A stretch of 64,000 nt of DNA, from NCBI GenBank assembly GCA_026196875.1, contig JAPHTP010000094.1:1-64000 (forward strand), given 5' to 3'. Position 1 is the stretch's first letter; every line of letters starts with the position of its first letter. The notes beneath the pieces were generated by a model. The model was given only the letters and a program-made list of their open reading frames with translations, did not search any database and was not told the origin of the DNA. Source of the stretch: Kangiellaceae bacterium (lineage in GTDB: Bacteria > Pseudomonadota > Gammaproteobacteria > Enterobacterales > Kangiellaceae). Shown one piece after another: positions 34,193-44,006 of this stretch. The translations under genes were made by a program, and so were the position numbers.

Positions 34193-36304
34193 ATGGAAAT
34201 TGATTTAAGCCAATTTCATCAAGTTTTCTATGAAGAAAGCTTTGAAGGCCTTGATACGATGGAGCAAGAACTGCTCAATCTGGAGGAAGATTCAGATCGG
34301 GAAAATATTAATACGATATTCCGAGCTGCGCACTCAATAAAAGGTGGTAGCGCAACCTTTGGTTTTAAAGAAGTTGCTGACTTTACTCATGTGATGGAGA
34401 CTTTGCTCGATGAAATGAGAGAAGGACTGCGACCGGTAACTAAAGAGGTTGTTGATCTTTTGCTGAAGTCTGTTGATTGCCTTAGGGGGATGTTGTTTCG
34501 AATGCGAGATGGAGAGGATGTTGGCGACGAGCATGTAGAGCTAATTAATTATTTTAATGAATTGCTTGCAAATGAAATTGAAGACGCAAGCCAGCAAGAG
34601 AATGTATTCGAACAGTCTGTTCAAGAATCATTAAAAGACAACTGCGAAGATAAAGTCTGGAAGATAGAATTCAAGCCTAAAAGTTATATTCTTGAGACAG
34701 GAAATGAACCCTTAAGAATGTTTCGAGAATTAAAGGGGTTCGGCCATCTTGAAGTCGACGCCCACCTTGATAATGTCCCCTGTTTTGATGAACTAAAGGC
34801 CGAGTCCTGCCACATCTGGTGGAGTTTGACACTTGATTCCGAAATTGACGAAGCGGCTGTAAAAGAAGTTTTTGAATGGGTTGAAGATGATTGTGAGCTG
34901 AATATAGATCAAGTTCCTCGAAGTAATGACAAAAATGTGGATAAAGATCAGCTTGAGCAACCTCAAATGGAAGAGATTTCAGAAGATATAAAACAAATAT
35001 CTTCTGAAACTTCAGGGCAAAAGGCTGACCAGGAAGAAAAGAAACAAACACCATTAGTAGAACTAAAAAACAAAAAAGAAAAGAGTGAAGTAGGCACCAA
35101 CACAGCATCAACGGCATCAATACGAGTTGGAATAGAGAAAGTCGACACGCTTATTGACTTGGTTGGAGAGCTAGTAATTACACAGTCAATGTTGAGTGAG
35201 CTGGGTGAAAATTTCGACATGTCTAAGCTTACTCAGTTGGTTTCCGGATTAAGCGAACTGGAACAAAATACGCGCGAACTACAAGAAAGCGTAATGCGAA
35301 TTCGGATGCTACCTATAGGTTTTGTGTTTAATCGATTACCAAGAATGGTAAGAGACTTGTCATCACAGTTAGGCAAGAAAGTGCAGTTGGATATTAAAGG
35401 CGAGTCTACGGAGCTTGATAAAACTGTGATGGAGCAAATTGGTGATCCACTTACTCACTTAGTTAGAAACGCTTTAGACCACGGAATAGAATCTGCAGAA
35501 GAAAGAATCTCAGCAGATAAACCCGAAGAAGGTACTCTGACTTTAAATGCTTTCCATCAAGGTGGCAATATCGTGATTGAGGTGAGTGATGATGGTAAAG
35601 GAATCGATCCAGACGTTATCTATAAAAAAGCGATTGAGAAAGGTCTTATAAACGATTCTTTTGATACTCCACCTGAGCAAGTTTTATCTCTTATCATGGA
35701 GCCAGGGTTTTCAACTGCAGAGGTTGTAAGCGATGTTTCCGGCCGAGGAGTCGGGATGGATGTGGTGAAACGAAATATCAATAATTTGGGTGGAAGCGTT
35801 GAGATCGAATCTGAGCTAGGTAAAGGAACAACATTCACTATTAGACTTCCACTCACTCTGGCAATTTTAGATGGGCAGTTAATTAAAGTAGCTAACGAGA
35901 CTTATGTTTTGCCGCTGGTCTCAATCATTGAGTCAGTGCCTCTCAATATGGCAGAAATTTCAAGAATTGCCGGCGATATGAAAGTTTATAAATTACATGA
36001 TGATTATATTCCAATAATTGACTTAAAAAGCGAATTTGAAATTCAGCAAGACCTCAGTAGTTCTAGCGAGGGATTACTCGCTATAGTCGAGGGGGAAAAT
36101 AGAAAAATTGCACTGAGAATAGATGAGTTACTAGGACAGCAACAAGTTGTTATTAAAAGCCTGGAAACTCACTACAAATCTCTTCAAGGCGTTTCCGGAG
36201 CTACGATATTGGGCGATGGACGAGTATCCCTGATTCTTGATGTTGTTGGATTAGCTAAACGCGCATCTGAAGGCGCAAACCGTAGAAACAATAAAGTTGC
36301 ATAG
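34193..36304 (+). CDS. cheA: Chemotaxis histidine kinase CheA (che cluster 2)
   Basis: Autophosphorylating kinase of the additional system, 703 residues. P1 Hpt domain has His47 (FRAAHSIKGGSATFGF). A divergent middle region at about 155-245 (VWKIEFKPKSYILETGNEPLRMF) resembles a P2-like module. A charged linker is followed by P3 dimerisation (VDTLIDLVGELVITQSML, near 315), P4 ATPase (LVRNALDHGIE; VSDDGKGIDPD; GFSTAEVVSDVSGRGVGMDVVK) and a CheW-like P5 domain to the end. Followed 10 bp later by cheW. Confidence 0.96.
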   Translation: MEIDLSQFHQVFYEESFEGLDTMEQELLNLEEDSDRENINTIFRAAHSIKGGSATFGFKEVADFTHVMETLLDEMREGLRPVTKEVVDLLLKSVDCLRGMLFRMRDGEDVGDEHVELINYFNELLANEIEDASQQENVFEQSVQESLKDNCEDKVWKIEFKPKSYILETGNEPLRMFRELKGFGHLEVDAHLDNVPCFDELKAESCHIWWSLTLDSEIDEAAVKEVFEWVEDDCELNIDQVPRSNDKNVDKDQLEQPQMEEISEDIKQISSETSGQKADQEEKKQTPLVELKNKKEKSEVGTNTASTASIRVGIEKVDTLIDLVGELVITQSMLSELGENFDMSKLTQLVSGLSELEQNTRELQESVMRIRMLPIGFVFNRLPRMVRDLSSQLGKKVQLDIKGESTELDKTVMEQIGDPLTHLVRNALDHGIESAEERISADKPEEGTLTLNAFHQGGNIVIEVSDDGKGIDPDVIYKKAIEKGLINDSFDTPPEQVLSLIMEPGFSTAEVVSDVSGRGVGMDVVKRNINNLGGSVEIESELGKGTTFTIRLPLTLAILDGQLIKVANETYVLPLVSIIESVPLNMAEISRIAGDMKVYKLHDDYIPIIDLKSEFEIQQDLSSSSEGLLAIVEGENRKIALRIDELLGQQQVVIKSLETHYKSLQGVSGATILGDGRVSLILDVVGLAKRASEGANRRNNKVA

Positions 36305-36314
36305 GGGTTAGGAT

Positions 36315-36866
36315 ATGCCATCGGAAATAATGAAGGTAATTCAAAACCAGGAAGTTAATTTTTCTGATACTAATATGATGGCTGATGAAACTGGTTCGCA
36401 GTACCTAAGCTTTGTTGTTGGTGAAGAAGAGTTTTCAGTATCCATTCTAAAAGTTCAAGAAATTCGAGCTTGGGAGAAGCCAACATTCTTACCTAATTCT
36501 CCGCATTATATTAAAGGCGTATTGAATTTAAGGGGGACGATTGTTCCCGTTATGGATCTTAGAATGAGATTTAAGTTCAAACAAAACCACTATGGTGCTA
36601 CTACGGTAATTATTATTTTTAAAAACAGTAAAAAAGAAAAAGAAAGTTTAATGGGATGCGTCGTTGATGGCGTGTCCGACGTATTTAATCTAGAAGAATC
36701 TTTTATTAGAGATATCCCTGAGTATGGCAGTGATATTGATAGTCGCTTTACCTCTGGAATTATGACGGTTAACAACAATGCGGTTACGCTTTTAAACTTG
36801 GAAAACTTACTCGATTTGAATTTGATTAACCACCCATATTCGGGAGGGCAAGTCGTCAATGGCTGA
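36315..36866 (+). CDS. cheW: Coupling protein CheW (first of tandem pair)
   Basis: Scaffold linking receptors to CheA. The 183-residue protein has the CheW beta-barrel with QYLSFVVGEEEFSVSILKVQEIRAW, INGVLNLRGTI-type loop (YIKGVLNLRGTIVPVMDLRMRF at about 60-82) and VDGVSDVFNLEESFI. A 30-residue extra N-terminus precedes the fold, so an internal start near 36375 is possible. It overlaps the next cheW by 8 bp. The two copies are clearly diverged from each other. Confidence 0.94.
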   Translation: MPSEIMKVIQNQEVNFSDTNMMADETGSQYLSFVVGEEEFSVSILKVQEIRAWEKPTFLPNSPHYIKGVLNLRGTIVPVMDLRMRFKFKQNHYGATTVIIIFKNSKKEKESLMGCVVDGVSDVFNLEESFIRDIPEYGSDIDSRFTSGIMTVNNNAVTLLNLENLLDLNLINHPYSGGQVVNG

Positions 36867-37374
36867 ACTGATGGAAAAAAAAGAAGTAGGAACTGAATTA
36901 GAAAAGTCGGAAAGAAAAATACAACAGTACCTAACATTTTTAATGGAAAAGGATGAGTACGGGATAGATATCCTCGCGGTCCAAGAAATTCATGGGTGGA
37001 TTGAGCCTAGGCCAATTCCTAATACTCCAGATTACATTAAAGGAGTTGTTGATTGGCGAGGAACAGTAGTACCTATTATAGATTTAAGAGTTCGATTTGG
37101 ATACGAAAATGTAACTTATGACAAAACTACAGTAGTAATAATATTGCAAGCTTGTTTAGAGAATGGAGAAGGTAGAACAGTTATTCTTGGAACAGTTGTT
37201 GACGCCGTTTCAGATGTTCATGACGTTCCACCAGATAATCTTAGAATAGCGCCCAGCTTTGGTAGTAAGGTTGATACTCGTTATATCAAAGGGTTGGCGA
37301 AACTAGGAGACAATATGATCGTACTTCTGGATCTAGGTAAGCTCGTAAATTTAGACGACTTGAATGACGAGTAA
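36859..37374 (+). CDS. cheW: Coupling protein CheW (second of tandem pair)
   Basis: Second CheW adaptor, 171 residues: QQYLTFLMEKDEYGIDILAVQEIHGW, YIKGVVDWRGTVVPIIDLRVRFGY and VVDAVSDVHDVPPDNL. Start ATG lies inside the end of the first cheW, so the two are probably translationally coupled. DWRGTVV replaces NLRGTIV of the first copy, in the loop that contacts receptor and kinase, so the pair may serve different partners. Confidence 0.95.
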   Translation: MAELMEKKEVGTELEKSERKIQQYLTFLMEKDEYGIDILAVQEIHGWIEPRPIPNTPDYIKGVVDWRGTVVPIIDLRVRFGYENVTYDKTTVVIILQACLENGEGRTVILGTVVDAVSDVHDVPPDNLRIAPSFGSKVDTRYIKGLAKLGDNMIVLLDLGKLVNLDDLNDE

Positions 37375-37458
37375 CTATTTAGCTGGTTACTTGGTTCTGG
37401 TGCATTACCAGTGTTTTAGTCTTCTAAAGGCTATAAAAATTTTATAAAAGGTAGAGAT

Positions 37459-40400
37459 ATGGATACACAAAAAAAAGCGGATGAAAAACTAGATTTTGAA
37501 AGTCAAGTTAATGCGATTCGCCGTTCTCAAGCTGTAATTGAGTTTAATATGGATGGCACAATTATCGATGCAAACGATCTATTTCTTGATGCCATAGGCT
37601 ATTCACTTGACGAAATTAAAGGTAAACATCATAAGATGTTTGTCGAGCCGGGGTATGAAAACAGTGAAGAATATAGGTCGTTTTGGGAAAACTTGAATAA
37701 AGGAAATTTTGACTCAGGTGAATACAAACGCCTTGGTAAAGAAGGCAAGGAAATCTGGATCCAGGCCTCATACAATCCTATCTTTGGTAGTTCTGGAAAA
37801 CCATATAAAGTGGTTAAGTTTGCAAGTGATGTTACTCAGCAAAAATTACAAAATGCAGATTTTTCTGGGCAAATTTCAGCCATCGGAAAGTCGCAAGCAG
37901 TAATCCATTTTAATATGGACGGAACAATAATAGACGCTAATGAGAATTTTCTGAATGCAATGGGGTATTCATTGGACGAAATAAAAGGTCAGCATCATCG
38001 AATGTTTGTTGAGCCTGAATACGGAAATAGCGCGGAATACAAAGCGTTTTGGGCAAACTTAAACAAAGGAAACTTTGATTCAGGAGAGTACAAGCGTCTT
38101 GGAAAAGACGGTAAGGAAATTTGGATCAGCGCAACTTACAACCCTATTTTCGATCTGAATGGAAAGCCTTTTAAAGTAGTTAAGTATGCAAGCGATGTAA
38201 CCTCTCAAAAGTTACAACATGCTGATTCATCAGGTCAAATAGAAGCGATTAGTAAATCCCAAGCCGTTATCCATTTCAATATGGACGGAACAATTATAAA
38301 TGCGAATGAGAATTTTCTGAATGTAATGGGATATTCATTGGATGAAGTAAAAGGCCAGCACCATCGAATGTTTGTTGAGCCTGAATACGCAAATAGCGCA
38401 GAGTACAAAGCGTTTTGGGATAATTTAAATCGTGGTGAATTCAGTTCAGGTGAATATAAACGGTTTGACAAGCAAGGAGATGAAGTTTGGATCCGGGCTT
38501 TTTACAATCCGATTCTGGATTTGAACGGAAGACCTTTCAAAGTCGTTAAGTATGCGACAGACATTACTGAACAAACTAAGTTATCTCATGCCGTTTCGCA
38601 AATGCAAGCCGCGATAAATGGTTCTCAAACGGCAATGATGATGGTAGATACTGATCTTAAGGTCACTTACTGCAATCAAGCAACATATGATCTTCTAAAG
38701 GAATTGGAATCTGCCATGGTTAGCGTTTGGCCTGGTTTTAAAGCCAGTGAAGATTATATGATTGGGAAATGTATCGATGATTTCCATAAAGATCCCGCCC
38801 ACCAAAGAAAAATATTGGGAGATCCTAATAACCTCCCGTATAAAACCAAAATTCAAATCGCAGAAAATACGATTGAGTTGAATGTATGCGCGATTATTAA
38901 TGCTGAAGGAAAGCATATTGGTTCTAGCTTGGAGTGGGCTGACGTTACTGCGAAAGTTAAAGCTGATAATGATATTGCTCGAATGCAAGGTGCTATGGAA
39001 GGTTCTCAAACTGCAACTATGATGGTCGATCGCGATCTGATAGTAACTTATGTAAATCCAGCAACAATGAATTTATTCGCCGAACTAGAAGAAACAATGC
39101 AGTCAGTATGGCATGACTTTAAAGCCACAGAAGAGTATCTGATGGGTAAGTGCATAGACGATTTCCATAAAAATCCGGCACACCAAAGGAAAATTTTAGG
39201 CGATCCAAATAATCTACCATATCAAGCTAATATCCAAATAGCCGATGTGACAATTGCATTAAATGTCGCAGCGATAATGGACTCTGAAGGAAACTATGTT
39301 GGTTCGAGTTTAGAATGGGCCGATATAACTGAGCAACTGGCCGCTGAAAAGGAAGTAGGCAGATTGGTTTCGGCTGTTGAAGGAATGTCAACGAATGTAA
39401 TGATGGCAGATCCCGATGGGGTAATAAATTACATAAATCCATCGGTAGAAAAAATGCTCCGAAAGCGAGAAGCTGTTTTAAAAGAATCTTTACCAAACTT
39501 CTCTGTTGATGGATTAATCGGAACAAACTATGACTCTTTCCACAAAAATCCAGCTCACCAGAGAAATATTCTTAAGCCTGAGAATTTGCCTTACAACGCC
39601 AGTATTAAAGTTGGTCCACTTTCCTTTAATTTAATTGCAGTGGCATTGAGAGACAAGTCTGGAAATTACTTGGGAACGGCGGTCGAGTGGATCGACACTA
39701 CCGAGCAAGTTACTGCTCAAGAGCAAGTAGAAGAGCTGATTCAAAAAGCGTCTCGCGGAGAATTGAGAGAAAGGTTAGATGCCGATTCATTTGATGGATT
39801 CATGAGTAACTTAGCTTCGGGCGTTAATACGATGTTGGATACTGTTGTTGAACCAATTGAAAACTGTCAGGGCGTTTTAGAGCAGCTAGCCGCAGGCAAT
39901 TTGCAAGAAAACATGGATGGTGCTTATCACGGAATGTTCGAACAGTTACAAAGCTCAATAAATACGAGTATCAATAATCTTAGAAATATGGTTGGAGAAA
40001 TCATGGAAACTTCCAGCCATGTCTCCAGTTCATCAAAAGAGATTTCTCAAGGAAATACTGACCTTAGCCAACGTACTGAAGAGCAAGCATCTAGCTTAGA
40101 AGAAACCGCATCAAGTATGGAGGAACTTACTGGAACGGTTAAAGAAAATGCCGAAGCCGCTAATAAGGCAAATAATCTATCAATTGATACCATGAAGCAA
40201 GCAGAAAGTGGTGGTGACGTTGTTGCTGAAGCGGTTAAAGCCATGAAAGAAATAAATGAGGCTTCAAGAGAAATTTCTGACATCATTGGGGTAATAGATG
40301 AAATAGCTTTCCAAACAAACCTACTTGCTCTTAACGCCGCAGTAGAGGCTGCACGCGCTGGTGATCAGGGCAGAGGTTTCGCAGTAGTAGCCGCAGAAGT

Positions 40401-40866
40401 GCGGAACTTGGCGCAAAGAAGTGCTAGCGCAGCTAAAGACATTAAATCACTGATTAGTAACAGCGTTAATAAGGTAGACCAAGGAAGTAAGCTAGTTAAT
40501 GATTCAGGACAAAAGCTTAACGATATTGTTGACTCAGTTAGGAATGTCACTCAACTAGTGAAAGAAATTTCTAACGCCAGTGAAGAACAGGCCTCGGGTA
40601 TTGAGCAGGTAAATCAAGCTATAGCCCAAATGGATAATATGACGCAGCAGAATTCCGCGCTCGTTGAAGAAGCTGCGGCTTCAGCTGAATCTCTAAATGA
40701 ACAAGCCGGAAATTTGATGGAACTTATGAGCTTTTTCAAGACCGGAGATGAGAGCGGTAAGCGATCAGGAGAAGTTATTTCTCCCCAAAAGCCAAAAGCT
40801 AAGAACTCTAGTGCAAAGGCAAGAAAAGTTGATATTCCAACTGATGAAGAGTGGGAGGAGTTTTAA
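37459..40866 (+). CDS. Cytoplasmic methyl-accepting chemoreceptor with six tandem PAS domains
   Basis: A 1135-residue receptor with no signal peptide or transmembrane helix. Three PAS repeats of one type (about residues 15-137, 138-259, 260-380; each with NMDGTI and FVEP motifs as in BdlA-like proteins) are followed by three of another type (about 381-507, 508-634, 635-760; each with F-H-K-[DN]-P-A-H-Q-R). A short HAMP-like segment and the signalling domain follow, with hairpin tip [21 protein letters not shown] near 947-967. The C-terminus DEEWEEF resembles the CheR-tethering pentapeptide (NWETF type). It belongs to the che cluster 2 array. Likely ligands are heme, flavin or redox, but none can be read from sequence. 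Confidence 0.93.
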   Translation: MDTQKKADEKLDFESQVNAIRRSQAVIEFNMDGTIIDANDLFLDAIGYSLDEIKGKHHKMFVEPGYENSEEYRSFWENLNKGNFDSGEYKRLGKEGKEIWIQASYNPIFGSSGKPYKVVKFASDVTQQKLQNADFSGQISAIGKSQAVIHFNMDGTIIDANENFLNAMGYSLDEIKGQHHRMFVEPEYGNSAEYKAFWANLNKGNFDSGEYKRLGKDGKEIWISATYNPIFDLNGKPFKVVKYASDVTSQKLQHADSSGQIEAISKSQAVIHFNMDGTIINANENFLNVMGYSLDEVKGQHHRMFVEPEYANSAEYKAFWDNLNRGEFSSGEYKRFDKQGDEVWIRAFYNPILDLNGRPFKVVKYATDITEQTKLSHAVSQMQAAINGSQTAMMMVDTDLKVTYCNQATYDLLKELESAMVSVWPGFKASEDYMIGKCIDDFHKDPAHQRKILGDPNNLPYKTKIQIAENTIELNVCAIINAEGKHIGSSLEWADVTAKVKADNDIARMQGAMEGSQTATMMVDRDLIVTYVNPATMNLFAELEETMQSVWHDFKATEEYLMGKCIDDFHKNPAHQRKILGDPNNLPYQANIQIADVTIALNVAAIMDSEGNYVGSSLEWADITEQLAAEKEVGRLVSAVEGMSTNVMMADPDGVINYINPSVEKMLRKREAVLKESLPNFSVDGLIGTNYDSFHKNPAHQRNILKPENLPYNASIKVGPLSFNLIAVALRDKSGNYLGTAVEWIDTTEQVTAQEQVEELIQKASRGELRERLDADSFDGFMSNLASGVNTMLDTVVEPIENCQGVLEQLAAGNLQENMDGAYHGMFEQLQSSINTSINNLRNMVGEIMETSSHVSSSSKEISQGNTDLSQRTEEQASSLEETASSMEELTGTVKENAEAANKANNLSIDTMKQAESGGDVVAEAVKAMKEINEASREISDIIGVIDEIAFQTNLLALNAAVEAARAGDQGRGFAVVAAEVRNLAQRSASAAKDIKSLISNSVNKVDQGSKLVNDSGQKLNDIVDSVRNVTQLVKEISNASEEQASGIEQVNQAIAQMDNMTQQNSALVEEAAASAESLNEQAGNLMELMSFFKTGDESGKRSGEVISPQKPKAKNSSAKARKVDIPTDEEWEEF
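37503..38600 (+). repeat. Three 366-bp in-frame repeats (PAS type A)
   Basis: Units start at about 37503, 37869 and 38235, exactly 366 bp (122 codons) apart. Protein-level similarity is very high between units 2 and 3, while unit 1 is more diverged. Recent internal duplication is likely. Confidence 0.85.
38599..39741 (+). repeat. Three 381-bp in-frame repeats (PAS type B)
   Basis: Units start at about 38599, 38980 and 39361, exactly 381 bp (127 codons) apart. All carry the FHK-[DN]-PAHQR block. Units 1 and 2 are closest; unit 3 is diverged. Confidence 0.8.
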
Positions 40867-40962
40867 ATCAGTTTAGCTAAAAGTAAATTCTAGCAATGGC
40901 TCGTGTATTTAAACTCATGACGAGTCATATGGAGTTTAGCATTATTAAATGGGGGAAGTTAA

Positions 40963-41805
40963 ATGTTCGATGATCGAAAATCGATTGTGGACAAAGAATT
41001 CGTTTTTACCCAACAAAACTTTGAACATGTAGTTGCTCTAATTAATCGGTTGTCGGGCATAAGTCTTTCTGAAAGAAAAACAGATATGGTTTATTCGCGT
41101 CTTGCTCGCAGGATCAGAAAGCTTAACGCAGGTGATTTTGACAACTATTTGGATATTGTTGAATCAGATGAAGAAGAGAAAGTAAATTTTATCAATGCGC
41201 TTACTACAAATCTAACTCATTTTTTTCGGGAACAACACCACTTTGATTACTTGAGAAATCAGTTTATTCCTGAGCTATTTCGGCAAAATAAACGTCGCAT
41301 AAGGTTTTGGTCTGCAGGGTGTTCAACTGGTGAAGAACCTTACACCTTAGCAATGGTGTGGCACGACATAAAAAATAAGCCGATTGATGTCGACTTCAAA
41401 ATACTTGCAACGGATCTTGATACCAATGTATTGGATAAATGCCGCAAGGGGATTTATACAGAAGAAAAACTAAAACCGGTGGAAAAAGAATATCTTAAAT
41501 GGTTTAAGCAAACTGGTGATTGTAGACAGGACGAGTGGCAGATAAATCCAAAATTACAAGACTATATTTTTTTCAAGCAACTTAATCTAATGAATGAGTG
41601 GCCAATGAAAGGGCCGTTGGATTTAATTATTTGTAGGAATGTCCTTATTTATTTTGATAAACCAACACAACAAAGTCTGGTTCGAAGGTTTAATGAGCTG
41701 CTAGCAGACGATGGTTGTTTGATTCTCGGGCACTCCGAAAATTTAAGCGCAGAGAAAGGGCTATTTACTGCCATCGGTAGGACTATCTATAGGAAAAAGC
41801 AGTAA
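40963..41805 (+). CDS. cheR: Chemoreceptor methyltransferase CheR (che cluster 2)
   Basis: SAM-dependent receptor methylase, 280 residues. N-terminal helical domain (FEHVVALINRLSGISLSERKTDMVYSRLARRIRKL) is followed by the catalytic domain with TTNLTHFFREQHHFDYLR, SAM loop FWSAGCSTGEEPYTLAM, ATDLDTNVLDKCR and LDLIICRNVLIYFDK. Directly downstream of the receptor whose tail looks like a CheR docking peptide. Its stop overlaps the cheD start (TAATG), indicating coupling. GGGGGAAG upstream is a strong ribosome-binding site. Confidence 0.96.
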   Translation: MFDDRKSIVDKEFVFTQQNFEHVVALINRLSGISLSERKTDMVYSRLARRIRKLNAGDFDNYLDIVESDEEEKVNFINALTTNLTHFFREQHHFDYLRNQFIPELFRQNKRRIRFWSAGCSTGEEPYTLAMVWHDIKNKPIDVDFKILATDLDTNVLDKCRKGIYTEEKLKPVEKEYLKWFKQTGDCRQDEWQINPKLQDYIFFKQLNLMNEWPMKGPLDLIICRNVLIYFDKPTQQSLVRRFNELLADDGCLILGHSENLSAEKGLFTAIGRTIYRKKQ

Positions 41806-42440
41806 TGGGCATGGGGTACGACAGACAAAATTTGCCTTCATGTTGGCATGAGTTTCAACATATTAATCGTTATTGGGATAAGAAAACAGGAATGCCCACT
41901 GCTAAAATTCTACCGGGTGAATTTTATGTTACTAGCCACAATGAAGTAATAACAACGGTATTAGGTTCGTGCATTTCCGCATGTATTAGAGATAAAAAAG
42001 TAAAAATTGGAGGCATGAATCACTTTATGTTGCCAATGCAAAGCGACAATAATTGTAGCGCCGAGTTGAGCACAGCTGCAAGATACGGAAATTTTGCGAT
42101 GGAGCAAATGATAAATGATATTTTAAGAAATGGCGGTAGCCGAGATAATTTAGAAGTAAAAATTTTTGGCGGAGGTAAAGTAATGAAAGGTATGACCAAC
42201 GTCGGAAAACGCAACATAAATTTTGTAAGAGAATACATAGAAATAGAAGGTTATAACCTCGTTGCAGAAGACGTTGGTGGAATGTATCCACGCAAGGTAA
42301 TGTATTTTCCCCTTAACGGAAAGGTAATGATTAAGAAGCTTTATAGCAAGCATAACTCAACGATCGAGTCGAGAGATGAAAGTTACTACAGCAAAATTTC
42401 GTGTCAGAAAGTTGAAAGTGATATTGAATTATTTGATTAG
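41805..42440 (+). CDS. cheD: Receptor glutamine deamidase CheD
   Basis: Converts specific receptor Gln to Glu and can interact with other che proteins. Of 211 residues, the catalytic Cys56 is in VLGSCISACI and His73 in GGMNHFMLP; the Thr/Gly loop FGGGKVM follows. The fold continues to FVREYIEIEGYNL. An N-terminal extension of about 30 residues (QNLPSCWHEFQHINRYWD) is shared by many proteobacterial CheD. Coupled to cheR by a 1-bp overlap and 12 bp ahead of cheB. Confidence 0.94.
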   Translation: MGMGYDRQNLPSCWHEFQHINRYWDKKTGMPTAKILPGEFYVTSHNEVITTVLGSCISACIRDKKVKIGGMNHFMLPMQSDNNCSAELSTAARYGNFAMEQMINDILRNGGSRDNLEVKIFGGGKVMKGMTNVGKRNINFVREYIEIEGYNLVAEDVGGMYPRKVMYFPLNGKVMIKKLYSKHNSTIESRDESYYSKISCQKVESDIELFD

Positions 42441-42452
42441 AAAAACAACCTA

Positions 42453-43493
42453 ATGAGTGAGAAACCGACAACCGTAATAATTGTTGATGATTCGGCATTT
42501 ATTCGAGTCCTCTTGACGCAAATTCTTGATAGTGATGACGGAATTAAAGTAGTGGGCACGGCCGAGGATCCTTTTGATGCCCGAGAAAAAATTAAAAAGT
42601 ATAATCCAGATGTTATTACACTGGATGTTGAAATGCCTAAGATGGATGGGATTACGTTTTTGAAAAATCTTATGCGTTTGAGGCCAATGCCAGTCATTAT
42701 GGTTTCTACCTTAACTCAGGCTGGCGCCGATATCACCATGCAAGCACTGAATGCCGGAGCATTTGATTTTGTTGGTAAGCCAAGTACTGAAGTTAAAGAT
42801 AAGCTAATGCTTTTATCCGAAGAGTTAATTGAAAAGGTAAAAGCAGCGGGCCGTTGCAATACCAATGCCTTAGAAAAAACGCAGGTCAGCAATAAAGAAA
42901 AACTTGAGCTCAAAAAAGGCAAAAGTAGAGTTGAACTAATCGCGATTGGTGCATCAACAGGAGGCACTGAGGCAATTCAAAATGTTATTACTCGTTTGCC
43001 GTGCAATCTTCCGCCAATCGTAATGACTCAGCATATACCTGACGTATTCTCAACATCTTATGCTAAAAGGTTAAATGGTGAAGCCGAAATGCCTATAACC
43101 GAAGTGAGAGCACCGCAATTGTTAGAGCGAGGACATGCCTATCTTGCTCCCGGGCATATGCATATGAAAGTTACCCGTAAACAAGGGCAGTTATGGGCTT
43201 ACCTCAGCGACGATAGTCCCGTTAATCGACACAAACCTGCTGTGGATGTACTTTTTGATTCTGTGGCTGATACTGTCGGCGATAAATCAATAGGAATTAT
43301 TTTGACTGGGATGGGGGCTGATGGAGCTAAAGGATTACTCAGCTTAAAAAACAGTGGCGCTTTCACCGTAGCACAAGATGAAGAGTCTAGTGTGGTGTGG
43401 GGAATGCCTGGTGCTGCCGTTAAATTAGATGCGGCGGAGAAAGTTTTATCTTTATCTCAAATCCCTGGTTATCTAGTAAAGAAACTCCTGTGA
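42453..43493 (+). CDS. cheB: Receptor methylesterase CheB (che cluster 2)
   Basis: Response-regulator methylesterase that demethylates receptors. The 346 residues comprise a receiver (1-125, Asp58 in TLDVEMPKMDG), linker, and CheB esterase with Ser in IGASTGGTEAIQ (about 168-179), His in MTQHIPDVFS and Asp in LTGMGADGAKG. Last gene of the cluster 2 operon. The next gene begins 157 bp further on. Confidence 0.96.
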   Translation: MSEKPTTVIIVDDSAFIRVLLTQILDSDDGIKVVGTAEDPFDAREKIKKYNPDVITLDVEMPKMDGITFLKNLMRLRPMPVIMVSTLTQAGADITMQALNAGAFDFVGKPSTEVKDKLMLLSEELIEKVKAAGRCNTNALEKTQVSNKEKLELKKGKSRVELIAIGASTGGTEAIQNVITRLPCNLPPIVMTQHIPDVFSTSYAKRLNGEAEMPITEVRAPQLLERGHAYLAPGHMHMKVTRKQGQLWAYLSDDSPVNRHKPAVDVLFDSVADTVGDKSIGIILTGMGADGAKGLLSLKNSGAFTVAQDEESSVVWGMPGAAVKLDAAEKVLSLSQIPGYLVKKLL

Positions 43494-43650
43494 GTTCTCT
43501 TTGTGAGATATTTGTAAAAAATAGTTATTGGGGGTAAAAAAAATTAGTCAAAATCTGTAGATTGCTCTATGCTTAGAGCTATGTGGTGTTTCTGATAAAA
43601 CCTTCGAGAACAAAGGTTTACTTTCATTTTAGTCAAAAAGGGGTTTAAGT

Positions 43651-43953
43651 ATGTCTGTAGGTTCCAATCTTTCAGCTGATGGAAAGGTCCTCACTATTAC
43701 AATCAATGGGCGTTTCGATTTTAGCGCACATCAGGCATTCAGAGATTCTTATGAGAAGTTAACACCAACGCCTTCAGAAATTGTTGTCGATATGGTGGAT
43801 ACGACTTACCTGGATAGTTCTGCTCTGGGAATGTTGCTTTTGTTAAGAGATCATGCTGGCGGCGATACCGCTGACATTACGCTTAAAAATTGCAATGAAG
43901 ATATTCGTAAAATCTTAACCATTTCTAATTTTGAGCAGTTGTTCAAGATCTGA
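43651..43953 (+). CDS. hsbA: HsbA-like STAS anti-sigma-factor antagonist
   Basis: A 100-residue STAS protein. The phosphorylation loop is YLDSSALGML with Ser56, the same position as in Pseudomonas aeruginosa HsbA, whose phosphorylation state decides whether it binds FlgM or the cyclase HsbD. Beta-strand opening GRFDFSAHQAFRDSYE also fits HsbA. It is followed by an HsbR-like phosphatase/kinase and an Hpt protein, the full HptB-HsbR-HsbA set. An imperfect AAACCTT/AAGGTTT stem sits in its leader. By homology it would tie two-component signals to FlgM/FliA. Confidence 0.82.
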   Translation: MSVGSNLSADGKVLTITINGRFDFSAHQAFRDSYEKLTPTPSEIVVDMVDTTYLDSSALGMLLLLRDHAGGDTADITLKNCNEDIRKILTISNFEQLFKI

Positions 43954-44006
43954 CCAATAATGTCTTTTAACTAGTGAAGTCTATTAATTATTGAACTTAG
44001 ATTGTT

